A stretch of DNA of 64,000 nt from Rhizobium sp. (GTDB lineage: Bacteria > Pseudomonadota > Alphaproteobacteria > Rhizobiales > Rhizobiaceae): NCBI GenBank assembly GCA_002796995.1, contig PEKW01000006.1, forward strand, positions 124,001 through 188,000, given 5' to 3'. Below, one piece after another: positions 10,843 to 19,140 of the stretch. How positions within the stretch are numbered: position 1 is the stretch's first letter; each line of letters opens with the position of its first letter. The notes under the pieces are model-generated. The model had not been told where the DNA came from. It made no database searches and was given only the letters and a program-made list of their open reading frames with translations. The position numbers and the translations under genes are program-made.

Positions 10843-12905
10843 CACCAGCCTCTCCCGCCTCGCTGTCCCGCCTGATCCGCCCGCAGTCGATCGCCGTCTT
10901 TGGCGGCAAGGAAGCGGCTCGTGTTGTGGAACAGTGCCGCAAGGCGGGCTATCGAGGCGATATCTGGCCGGTGCATCCGACCAGGACGGAGGTGCACGGC
11001 TACCGGTGCTATCGTTCGGTCGCCGAACTTCCGCGCGGACCCGACGCCGCCTTTGTCGGCGTCAACCGGACACTTTCCGTCGACATCGTGCGCGACCTTG
11101 CCGCGCGCGGCACGGGCGGTGCCATCTGCTATGCCTCGGGCTTCTCCGAGGCCGCGGCGGAACTGCCGGACGGACCGGCGCTGCAAGCCCGGCTCGTCGA
11201 AGCCGCAGGCGACATGGCAGTGGTCGGCCCGAACTGCTACGGCTTCATCAACATGCTCGACGGCGCCCTGCTCTGGCCCGACCAGCACGGCATGGTGCGC
11301 ACCGAGCGCGGCGTGGCGATCCTCACCCAGTCGTCTAATGTCGCCATCAGCCTGTCGATGCAGGCCCGGGGACTGCCGCTCGCCTATGTGATGACGGCCG
11401 GCAACCAGGCCCAGACCGGGCTTGCGGCCATGGCCCTCGCCGCCATAGAAGATGCGCGGGTCACCGCCGTCGGCCTGCACATCGAAGGCTTCGGCGATCT
11501 GGCCATGCTGGAGCGTCTGGCCAGTCGCGCCCGCCAGCTGGGCAAGCCGGTGGTCGCGCTGAAGGTCGGCCGCTCGGTTGCCGCCCAGCGTGCGGCGCTC
11601 TCGCACACCGCATCGCTCGCCGGCAATGACAGGGTCTCGCGCGCCGTGCTGAAGCGGCTCGGGATCGGCCGCGTCGACACGCTGCCGCAATTGCTGGAGA
11701 CGCTGAAACTGCTTCACGTCTGCGGCCCGCTTGCCGGCAAGACCGTGTCGTCGATGAGCTGTTCGGGCGGCGAGGCCTCGCTGATGGCCGATGCCGGGGT
11801 CGGCAGGGACGTCGAATTCCGAGACCTGATGCCGGCGCAACTGCCGCCGCTGCGGCAGGTTCTCGGCGACATGGTGACCTTGTCCAATCCGCTCGACTAC
11901 CACACCTTCGTCTGGGGCGACCGGACAAAGCTCACGCATGCCTTTTCCACCGTCATGCAGGGCGATTATGCGCTCAACCTGCTGATCCTCGATTTCCCCC
12001 GTGCCGACCGCTGCGACCCGGCCGACTGGGTGACGACCATGCACGCGGTGATCGACGCCCGTCGTGCCACCGGCGCCAATGCCGGCGTGGTAGCCACCAT
12101 GGGCGAGAACATGCCGGAGACCGTCGCCGTCGCCCTGATCGCCGCCGGCGTCGTCCCCTTCTGCGGTCTCGACGAGGCGTTGGCCGCCGTGGAAGTCGCG
12201 CATGCCATCCACGAGGCTTGGGCGCGCGACGAACCGGCGCCCCTGCTCGATGCCCGGACCACGGGCACCGACATCATCACACTCTACGAGGACCGCGCCA
12301 AACCGGAGCTCGCCCGCTTCGGCGTCACGGTCCCCGAAGGCAAGACGGCGGCAAGTCCGGACGAGGCCGCGCGCCTCGCCGACCGGCTCGACTATCCGGT
12401 CGCGCTCAAGGCACTCGGCATCGCGCACAAGACGGAAGCGGGCGCGGTGCGTCTCAACCTCGCAAGCGCGCACGAGGTGAAGGTCGCAGCCACCGCGATG
12501 GCGCCCGTCGCCAAGGGCTTCCTGGTCGAGACGATGGCGCCGCGGCCCGTCGCAGAGATGATCGTCGGCGCGATCCGCGATGCGGCGGTCGGCCCGGTTC
12601 TCACCATCGGCGCCGGCGGAATTTTCGTGGAGCTGCTGGACGACAGGGTTATCCTGCCGCTGCCGGCGAGCACGCAGAACATCCGCACGGCGATCGCCGG
12701 GCTGAAAGTCTCCGCCCTGATTGCCGGCTATCGCGGCGCGCCGGCGGGCGATCTGGACGCCTTCGTGCAATTGGTCGCCTCTGTGGCAGAATATGTCGCA
12801 GCCAATGCGGCCAAGGTCGAGGAACTGGACCTCAATCCGGTTCTGGTGCTGCCGAAGGGCAATGGCGTGATCGCCGTCGATGCCCTCATCCGGACAAGGA
12901 GTTGA
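10839..12905 (+). CDS. ADP-forming-type acyl-CoA ligase (acetate--CoA ligase family), probable gamma-butyrobetaine activation
   Basis: 688 residues from the ATG at 10839. The order is CoA-binding Rossmann domain (about 10-130), succinyl-CoA-ligase-like domains with the phosphohistidine-type motif ALSHTASLAGND (about 247), then an ATP-grasp domain from about 475 (VALKALGIAHKTEAGAVRLN) to the end. Fused alpha-beta NDP-forming synthetases of this family make acyl-CoA from acid, ATP and CoA with ADP and phosphate as products. Within this operon the likely substrate is gamma-butyrobetaine or carnitine. This is unusual because the classical enzyme, CaiC, is AMP-forming and unrelated. Confidence 0.85.
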   Translation: MTPASPASLSRLIRPQSIAVFGGKEAARVVEQCRKAGYRGDIWPVHPTRTEVHGYRCYRSVAELPRGPDAAFVGVNRTLSVDIVRDLAARGTGGAICYASGFSEAAAELPDGPALQARLVEAAGDMAVVGPNCYGFINMLDGALLWPDQHGMVRTERGVAILTQSSNVAISLSMQARGLPLAYVMTAGNQAQTGLAAMALAAIEDARVTAVGLHIEGFGDLAMLERLASRARQLGKPVVALKVGRSVAAQRAALSHTASLAGNDRVSRAVLKRLGIGRVDTLPQLLETLKLLHVCGPLAGKTVSSMSCSGGEASLMADAGVGRDVEFRDLMPAQLPPLRQVLGDMVTLSNPLDYHTFVWGDRTKLTHAFSTVMQGDYALNLLILDFPRADRCDPADWVTTMHAVIDARRATGANAGVVATMGENMPETVAVALIAAGVVPFCGLDEALAAVEVAHAIHEAWARDEPAPLLDARTTGTDIITLYEDRAKPELARFGVTVPEGKTAASPDEAARLADRLDYPVALKALGIAHKTEAGAVRLNLASAHEVKVAATAMAPVAKGFLVETMAPRPVAEMIVGAIRDAAVGPVLTIGAGGIFVELLDDRVILPLPASTQNIRTAIAGLKVSALIAGYRGAPAGDLDAFVQLVASVAEYVAANAAKVEELDLNPVLVLPKGNGVIAVDALIRTRS

Positions 12906-12909
12906 ACGC

Positions 12910-13692
12910 GTGACCGACCCCATCCGCACCCGCCGCGACAACGCCGTGCTCGAAGTGACGATCGACCGCCCGAAGGCTAATGCCGTCGACCTCGCGACCA
13001 GCCGCATCATGGGCCGGATCTTCCAGTATTTCCGCGACGACGACAGCCTGCGCGTGGCGATCGTCACCGGTGCCGGCGAGCGTTTCTTCAGCGCCGGCTG
13101 GGACCTGAAGGCGGCGGCCGGCGGCGATGCCGTCGATGGCGATTACGGCGTCGGCGGCTTCGGCGGCATGCAGGAACTCCGCGACCTCAACAAGCCTGTT
13201 ATCGCCGCCGTCAACGGCATCTGCTGCGGCGGCGGCCTGGAGATCGCCCTTTCGGCCGACCTGATCCTCGCCGCCGAGCACGCCACCTTCGCGCTGCCGG
13301 AAATCCGCTCGGGCACCGTGGCCGATGCGGCGTCGATCCGGCTGCCCAAGCGCATCCCCTATCACATCGCCATGGACATGCTGCTGACCGGCCGCTGGCT
13401 GGATGCGGCGGAAGCGCACCGCTGGGGTCTCGTCAACGAGATCCTGCCGGCAGGCAAGCTCCTGGACCGGGCCTGGGACCTCGCGCACCTGCTGGCGAGC
13501 GGCCCGCCTCTCGTCCATGCCGCGATCAAGGAGATCGTCCGTGATGCCGAGGGCAAGGATTTCCCGACCGTCATGAACAAGATCACCAAGAGGCAGTATC
13601 GCACGGTCGACGCTCTCTATGGCAGCGAGGACCAGATCGAGGGCGCACGCGCCTTCGCCGAGAAGCGTCCGCCGATATGGAAGGGCAAGTAG
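12910..13692 (+). CDS. caiD: Crotonobetainyl-CoA hydratase / carnitinyl-CoA dehydratase (CaiD-like)
   Basis: 260 residues, the same size as E. coli CaiD. Enoyl-CoA hydratase fold with the CaiD-typical segments FFSAGWDLKAAAGG (about residue 60), LNKPVIAAVNG, an oxyanion-hole region GGGLEIALSADLILA, FALPEIRSG and the C-terminal end RAFAEKRPPIWKGK. The enzyme would hydrate crotonobetainyl-CoA to L-carnitinyl-CoA. The start is GTG at 12910, four bases after the ligase stop; an in-frame ATG at 12880 lies inside the upstream gene. It is the last enzyme gene before the transport genes. Confidence 0.88.
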   Translation: MTDPIRTRRDNAVLEVTIDRPKANAVDLATSRIMGRIFQYFRDDDSLRVAIVTGAGERFFSAGWDLKAAAGGDAVDGDYGVGGFGGMQELRDLNKPVIAAVNGICCGGGLEIALSADLILAAEHATFALPEIRSGTVADAASIRLPKRIPYHIAMDMLLTGRWLDAAEAHRWGLVNEILPAGKLLDRAWDLAHLLASGPPLVHAAIKEIVRDAEGKDFPTVMNKITKRQYRTVDALYGSEDQIEGARAFAEKRPPIWKGK

Positions 13693-13804
13693 CGTTTGAA
13701 AGCAGAGTGAGGCCGTGGCGATCGGCCTGATGGCAACATCGAAAGACCGCCCGCGTCACGGATAAAAATCCGGGCGAACCAACCAACAGAAAAGGGAACA
13801 GACG

Positions 13805-15394
13805 ATGAGCGACCATACGAATTACCTCTCCAGCCGCGTCACGGCAGGCGCCATGAATCGCCGCGAATTCATGGGACGCGCCATGGCCGCCGGCCTGACG
13901 CTGACGGCGGCGAGCACGCTTTACGCTGCGAGCGCCTCCGCCCAGGAACCCAAGCGCGGCGGCAATCTGCGGCTCGGCCTTGAAGGCGGGGCGGCCACCG
14001 ACAGCAAGGATCCGGCGAAATTCCTGTCGCAGTTCATGTTCTGCGTCGGGCGCTGCTGGGGCGACATGCTGGTCGAGAGCGATCCCCTGACCGGCGCCGC
14101 CGTACCGGCGCTCGCCGAAAGCTGGGAGCCCTCCGCGGACGCCGCGACCTGGACCTTCACCATCCGCAAGGGCGTGCAGTTCCACGACGGCAAGACGCTG
14201 ACCGTCGACGACGTGATCGCCACGCTCAAGCGCCATACCGACGAGAAGTCGGAATCCGGTGCGCTCGGCGTGATGAAGTCGATAAAGGAGATCAAGAAGG
14301 ACGGCGACAAGCTGGTGCTGGCGCTGACCGAAGGCAATGCCGACCTGCCGCTGCTGCTCAGCGACTACCATCTGGTGATCCAGCCGAACGGCGGCAATGA
14401 CGATCCGCTCGCCTCCATCGGCACCGGCCCCTACAAGCTCGTCACCTTCGAGCCCGGCGTGCGCGCGACGCTCGAGAAGAACCCGAACGACTGGCGTTCG
14501 GACCGCGGCTATGTCGACACCATCGAGATCCTCGGCATGAACGACGCGACCGCGCGCATTGCGGCACTCGCCTCCGGTCAGGTGCACTATATCAACCGCG
14601 TCGACCCCAAGACCGTCGACATGCTGAAACGCGCGCCGAATGTCGAAATCCTCAGCACCTCGGGCCGCGGCCACTACGTCTTCATCATGCATTGCAACAC
14701 CGCGCCCTTCGACAACAACGACCTGCGGCTGGCGCTGAAATACGCGATGAACCGCGAAGCCATGGTGCAGACCGTGCTCGGCGGCTACGGCAAGGTCGGC
14801 AACGACTTCCCGATCAACAGCACCTATGCGCTGTTCCCCGAGGGCATCGAGCAGCGCGCCTATGATCCGGACAAGGCCGCCTTCCACTACAAGAAGTCGG
14901 GCCATTCCGGTCCGGTCCTGCTGCGCACGTCGGAAGTCGCCTTCCCCGGCGCCGTCGATGCCGCCGTGCTCTACCAGGGAAGCGCCCAGAAGGCAGGGAT
15001 CGACATCGAGGTGAAGCGCGAGCCGGGCGACGGTTACTGGTCGAACGTCTGGAACGTCCAGCCCTTCTCCACCTCCTATTGGGGCGGCCGTCCGACCCAG
15101 GACCAGATGTATTCGACCGCCTATCTCTCGACCGCCGACTGGAACGACACGCGTTTCCTGCGGCCGGACTTCGACAAGATCCTGCTGGAAGCACGCTCCG
15201 AGCTTGACGAAGCCAAGCGCAAGGAGATGTATCGTGACATGGCGATGATGGTGCGCGACGAAGGCGGCCTGATCCTGCCGATGTTCAACGATTTCGTGAA
15301 CGCCGCGCAGAAGTCGGTCAAGGGCTACGTGCACGACATCGGCAACGACATGTCGAACGGCTATGTCGCGACCCGTGTCTGGCTGGACGCCTGA
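13805..15394 (+). CDS. ABC transporter substrate-binding protein, family 5 (DppA/OppA-like)
   Basis: 529 residues. The N-terminus has a twin-arginine-type signal (NRREFMGRAMAAGLTLTAAS, ending ASASAQ at about 47), so it is exported folded to the periplasm. The mature part has family 5 features: VPALAESWEPSADAATWTFTIRKGVQFHDG (split here as LAESWEPS and FTIRKGVQFHDG) and GTGPYKL. It has AAAAGGGAACAG as ribosome binding site. It begins the transport part of the carnitine-type cluster, 112 bases after caiD, so the ligand may be a betaine or a betaine conjugate rather than a peptide. Confidence 0.9.
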   Translation: MSDHTNYLSSRVTAGAMNRREFMGRAMAAGLTLTAASTLYAASASAQEPKRGGNLRLGLEGGAATDSKDPAKFLSQFMFCVGRCWGDMLVESDPLTGAAVPALAESWEPSADAATWTFTIRKGVQFHDGKTLTVDDVIATLKRHTDEKSESGALGVMKSIKEIKKDGDKLVLALTEGNADLPLLLSDYHLVIQPNGGNDDPLASIGTGPYKLVTFEPGVRATLEKNPNDWRSDRGYVDTIEILGMNDATARIAALASGQVHYINRVDPKTVDMLKRAPNVEILSTSGRGHYVFIMHCNTAPFDNNDLRLALKYAMNREAMVQTVLGGYGKVGNDFPINSTYALFPEGIEQRAYDPDKAAFHYKKSGHSGPVLLRTSEVAFPGAVDAAVLYQGSAQKAGIDIEVKREPGDGYWSNVWNVQPFSTSYWGGRPTQDQMYSTAYLSTADWNDTRFLRPDFDKILLEARSELDEAKRKEMYRDMAMMVRDEGGLILPMFNDFVNAAQKSVKGYVHDIGNDMSNGYVATRVWLDA

Positions 15395-15422
15395 CATCAG
15401 GGACCTGAACCGCCGCCTCGCG

Positions 15423-15440
15423 CGGTTCTTCGTCGAACCG
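15423..15440 (+). repeat. Intercistronic hairpin after the binding-protein gene
   Basis: CGGTTC and GAACCG pair around a six-base loop in the 98-base gap between the binding protein and the permease. Such hairpins often protect the binding-protein part of the message and lower expression of the membrane subunits. There is no U-tract, so it is not a normal terminator. Confidence 0.4.
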
Positions 15441-15492
15441 GCTCGCGGAACCGTCTCCGCGGGCCATAGCCCCATTTCTGCATATCGGCTGG

Positions 15493-16506
15493 ATGTTCAT
15501 GACCCAATTGACCGATGCCGGCGACACCCCGGCCCGCACGTTATCCGATCGGTTTCCGCTGATCGCGCTGGTGCTGCAGCGGCTGGTGCTCAGCCTGCTG
15601 CTGCTTCTGGCCGTCTCCGTCCTGATCTATGGCGGCGTCGAAGCCCTGCCCGGTGACTTCGCCACCACCTATCTCGGCCAGTCGGCAACGCCGCAGGCGA
15701 TCGCCAACATCCGCGCCGATCTCGGCCTCGACCGCCCCATCGTCACCCGCTATTTCGAGTGGCTCGGCGGCGCCGTCCAGGGCGATTTCGGCACGTCCTG
15801 GGCGAGCAAGAATTCGGTGACGGAGCAGATCGGCAGGCGGCTCGGCAATTCGCTGGCGCTGGCCGCGCTCGCCGCGGCAATCTCGGTGCCGCTCGCCGTC
15901 GGGCTTGGCATGCTGGCGGTGCATTTCCGCAACCGCTTGCCCGACCGCATCATCAACGTGATCTCGCTCGCCGCGATCTCCCTGCCGGAATTCTTCATCG
16001 GCTACCTGCTGATCCTGTTCTTCGCCATCAAGTTCAACATCGCCACCTTCCCCTCCACGGTGCATGACGGCATGGCGCTGGCGGACCGGTTGAAGGCGAT
16101 GGCGCTGCCGACCGCCACGCTGGTGCTGGTCGTGCTCGCCCACATGATGCGCATGACGCGCGCCGCCATCCTGTCGGTCATGTCGTCGGCCTACATGGAA
16201 ACGGCGGAACTCAAGGGGCTTTCCGCCTTCCGCGTCATCGTCAGGCATGCAGCGCCGAACGCGATCGCCCCGATCGTCAATGTCGTGGCACTCAACCTCG
16301 CCTATCTGGTCGTGGGGGTGGTCGTCGTCGAGGTCGTGTTCGTCTATCCGGGCATAGGCCAGTACATGGTCGACGCGGTGACGGTTCGCGACATGCCGGT
16401 GGTCCAGGCCTGCGGCCTGATCTTCGCAACCGTCTATATCTTCCTCAACATGCTGGCGGACATTATCGCCATCATAGCCAACCCGAGACTGAGACATCCG
16501 CGATGA
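15493..16506 (+). CDS. ABC transporter permease, DppB-like
   Basis: 337 residues with about six membrane segments and the binding-protein-dependent permease EAA loop near residue 235-265 (ETAELKGLSAFRVIVRHAAPNAIAP, shown in part as LKGLSAFRVIVRHAAPNA). The early segment AATYLGQ-like block GDFATTYLGQSATPQAI and the motif LGLDRPIVTRYFEWL are typical of the first permease of di/oligopeptide importers. A second ATG at 15499 is possible. The gene overlaps the second permease by four bases (ATGA). Confidence 0.92.
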   Translation: MFMTQLTDAGDTPARTLSDRFPLIALVLQRLVLSLLLLLAVSVLIYGGVEALPGDFATTYLGQSATPQAIANIRADLGLDRPIVTRYFEWLGGAVQGDFGTSWASKNSVTEQIGRRLGNSLALAALAAAISVPLAVGLGMLAVHFRNRLPDRIINVISLAAISLPEFFIGYLLILFFAIKFNIATFPSTVHDGMALADRLKAMALPTATLVLVVLAHMMRMTRAAILSVMSSAYMETAELKGLSAFRVIVRHAAPNAIAPIVNVVALNLAYLVVGVVVVEVVFVYPGIGQYMVDAVTVRDMPVVQACGLIFATVYIFLNMLADIIAIIANPRLRHPR

Positions 16507-17330
16507 AACCGAGAGAAATCCCCGTCAGCGCCTGGATCGGCATCCTCGGCATCCTTGTCGCCTTCTTCTGCGCGCTCTTCGCCCCGTGGATCGCACCCTA
16601 TGGCGAGCGTGAAATCGTCGGCAGCGTCTGGGAGCCGATGGGCGGCACCTACCTTCTGGGAACCGACAATCTCGGTCGCGACCTGCTATCGCGCATGATC
16701 TACGGCGCGCGCACGACCTTGCTGGTGGCGCTTTCGGCCACGGTGCTCGCCTTTGCGGTCGGCGTGAGCCTCAGCTTTCTCGCAGCCGTGTCGCGGGGGC
16801 TGGTCGATCAGGTGCTTTCGCGCTTCAACGACCTGATGATGTCGATCCCGACACTGATCCTGGCGCTGGTGGTGCTCGCCGTGCTGCCCCAGAATGTCGT
16901 AATCTTGGTGCTGGTGATCGCCTTGCTTGAATCGACCCGCGTCTTTCGCCTCGGCCGTGCCGTGGCACTCGATGTCGCCGTGATGGAATTCGTCGAGGCG
17001 GCGAGGCTTCGCGGCGAAGGCAAACTCTGGATCATCTTCCGCGAGATCCTGCCCAACACGCTCTCGCCGCTGCTTGCCGAATTCGGCCTGCGCTTCGCCT
17101 TCTCGATCCTGTTCGTCTCCACTCTCTCCTTCCTCGGCCTCGGCATCCAGCCGCCGGCGGCCGACTGGGGCGGCATGGTCAAGGACAACAAGGACGGCAT
17201 CATCTTCGGCATTTCGGCGGCGCTGGTTCCCGGCTCCGCGATCGCCGCCCTTGCCGTCTGCGTCAACCTGGTGGTCGACTGGCTGCTGAAGCGAACCTCC
17301 AGCCTGAAGGGAGGCCGTGGCGATGCATGA
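16503..17330 (+). CDS. ABC transporter permease, DppC-like
   Basis: 275 residues with five to six membrane segments. Typical DppC features are LLGTDNLGRDLLSRMIYGARTTL (seen as GTDNLGRDLLSRMIYGAR) near residue 45 and the EAA loop EAARLRGEGKLWIIFREILPN (key residues EAARLRG and ILPN) near 165. The C-terminus has FLGLGIQPPAADWGGM, a standard end motif of this subunit. It is coupled to the genes on both sides by overlaps. Confidence 0.93.
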   Translation: MKPREIPVSAWIGILGILVAFFCALFAPWIAPYGEREIVGSVWEPMGGTYLLGTDNLGRDLLSRMIYGARTTLLVALSATVLAFAVGVSLSFLAAVSRGLVDQVLSRFNDLMMSIPTLILALVVLAVLPQNVVILVLVIALLESTRVFRLGRAVALDVAVMEFVEAARLRGEGKLWIIFREILPNTLSPLLAEFGLRFAFSILFVSTLSFLGLGIQPPAADWGGMVKDNKDGIIFGISAALVPGSAIAALAVCVNLVVDWLLKRTSSLKGGRGDA

Positions 17331-18954
17331 GCTTCTGTCCGTCCGCAATCTGAAGATCGAAGCGACCGCCTATCCGCCCGGCGAGGCGCCCCGCGACATC
17401 ACCATCGTCGAGGACGTCTCCTTCGACCTGAGCAAGGGCCGGGTCCTCGGCCTGATCGGCGAGTCCGGCGCCGGCAAATCGACCATCGGGCTCTCGGCGC
17501 TGGCCTATGGCCGGGGAAGCGCGCGCATCACCGGTGGCGAGGTCCTGCTCGACGGCGAGAACATCCTCGCGCTCGACAAGGCCGGCATCCGCAAGGTGCG
17601 CGGCGCCCGCGTCTGCTATGTCGCGCAATCGGCCGCAGCCGCCTTCAACCCGGCCCACCGGCTGGGAGACCAGGTCATCGAGGCGAGCCTCACGCACAGG
17701 CTGATGACCGCGCAGGAGGCCCGCCGGCGGGCGGCCTATCTGTTCGGCGTGCTCGGCCTGCCGGATCCGGAACACTTCGGCGAGCGCTATCCGCACCAGG
17801 TCTCCGGCGGGCAGTTGCAGCGCGCCATGACCGCCATGGCGCTCTGCACCAATCCCGAGCTGATCGTGTTCGACGAGCCGACCACGGCGCTCGACGTAAC
17901 GACGCAGATCGACGTGCTGGCCGCGATCAAGCATGCGATCGAGGAGACCCGCACGGCTGCGCTTTACATCACCCACGATCTCGCCGTGGTGGCGCAGATC
18001 TCCGACGACATCATGGTGCTGCGGCAGGGAAGGACGGTGGAATACGGCACGACGCGCCAGATCATCGAACAGCCGGCGCAGGACTATACCCGCGCCTTGG
18101 TCAATGTTCGCCAAGCGAAGAAAGACGAGGCGAAGGACCAGAGCGACGCCCAGCTCAGGGTCGATCACGTGACCGCCGCTTACGGCAACGGCTTTACCGT
18201 GCTGCACGACGTCAGCCTGCATCTGCCCAAGGGGCAGACGCTCGCGATTGTCGGTGAATCCGGATCTGGCAAGTCGACGCTCGCCCGCGTCATCACCGGC
18301 TTGCTTCCGCCGCGCGAAGGCACGATCACCTTCGACGGCAAGCCGCTGACACCGGCGCTGAAGAACCGCAGCCGCGACGAACTGCGCCGCATCCAGCTGA
18401 TCTACCAGATGGCCGACACGGCGATGAACCCGCGCCAGACGGTGCGCGACATCATCGGCCGGCCGCTGACCTTCTATTACGGACTTCACGGGGCCGAGAA
18501 GACGGCGCGCGTCAAGGAACTGCTGGAGCAGATCGAGATGGCGTCCGGCTTCGTCGATCGTTATCCGGCCGAACTCTCCGGCGGGCAGAAACAGCGCGTG
18601 GCGATCGCCCGCGCGCTGGCGGCGAAGCCCGAGCTCATCCTGTGCGACGAGCCGACCTCGGCCCTCGATCCGCTGGTCGCCGAAGGCATCCTGTCGCTGC
18701 TGATGCGCCTGCAGGCCGAGACGCAGGTGTCCTACATGTTCATCACCCACGACATCGCCATCGTGCGCGCCATCGCCGACAGCGTGGCCGTCATGCATCG
18801 CGGCCGGCTGGTGCGCTTCGGACCGAAGTCCCAGGTGCTGACGCCGCCCTTCGACGACTACACCGACCTGCTGCTCAAATCCGTGCCGGAAATGGAGGTC
18901 GGCTGGCTGGAAAGGGCGCTCGCTACCCGCAAGATGACGAGCGCGGGGAACTGA
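17323..18954 (+). CDS. ABC transporter ATPase, two nucleotide-binding domains fused (DppD-DppF type)
   Basis: 543 residues from the ATG at 17323, which has AAGGGAGG eight bases upstream; a GTG at 17317 is too close to that site. Domain one (about 1-260) has Walker A GESGAGKST, signature VSGGQLQRAM and Walker [13 protein letters not shown]. Domain two (about 270-535) has [19 protein letters not shown] and LILCDEPTSALD. Both sites look intact. It would energise the two permeases encoded upstream; fusion of the D and F subunits is common in rhizobial peptide-type importers. Confidence 0.94.
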   Translation: MHELLSVRNLKIEATAYPPGEAPRDITIVEDVSFDLSKGRVLGLIGESGAGKSTIGLSALAYGRGSARITGGEVLLDGENILALDKAGIRKVRGARVCYVAQSAAAAFNPAHRLGDQVIEASLTHRLMTAQEARRRAAYLFGVLGLPDPEHFGERYPHQVSGGQLQRAMTAMALCTNPELIVFDEPTTALDVTTQIDVLAAIKHAIEETRTAALYITHDLAVVAQISDDIMVLRQGRTVEYGTTRQIIEQPAQDYTRALVNVRQAKKDEAKDQSDAQLRVDHVTAAYGNGFTVLHDVSLHLPKGQTLAIVGESGSGKSTLARVITGLLPPREGTITFDGKPLTPALKNRSRDELRRIQLIYQMADTAMNPRQTVRDIIGRPLTFYYGLHGAEKTARVKELLEQIEMASGFVDRYPAELSGGQKQRVAIARALAAKPELILCDEPTSALDPLVAEGILSLLMRLQAETQVSYMFITHDIAIVRAIADSVAVMHRGRLVRFGPKSQVLTPPFDDYTDLLLKSVPEMEVGWLERALATRKMTSAGN

Positions 18955-18970
18955 GCGCACCATCCCGATA

Positions 18971-19100
18971 CCCCTTCTGGCCTGCCGGCCATCTCCCCCA
19001 CAAGGGGGGAGAAAGCAAGCGGCAAGCCTTCGGTTCCGCCACCCACCAAAGCGCGCGGCCAGGCTAAGCCCTCCCCCTCGTGGGGAGGGTTTGGGAGGGG
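18971..19100. repeat. RIME-like palindromic intergenic repeat
   Basis: The gap between the ATPase and hydrolase genes is built of two strong inverted repeats. TCTCCCCC and GGGGGGAGA pair around ACAA at 18992-19012, and CCCTCCCC and GGGGAGGG pair around a five-base loop at 19069-19089. The text CTGGCCTGCCGGCCATC with the C- and G-runs is like the mosaic intergenic elements (RIME) repeated through Rhizobium genomes. It may end or attenuate transcription before the hydrolase gene. Confidence 0.6.
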
Positions 19101-19140
19101 CCAAACCACGAACTCAAATTTTTCCATCTGAAGGCACAGC

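Noticed and set aside
10602..13067. 821-codon minus-strand frame over the CoA ligase
   Set aside because: Shadow of the ligase gene; no motifs and no ribosome site.
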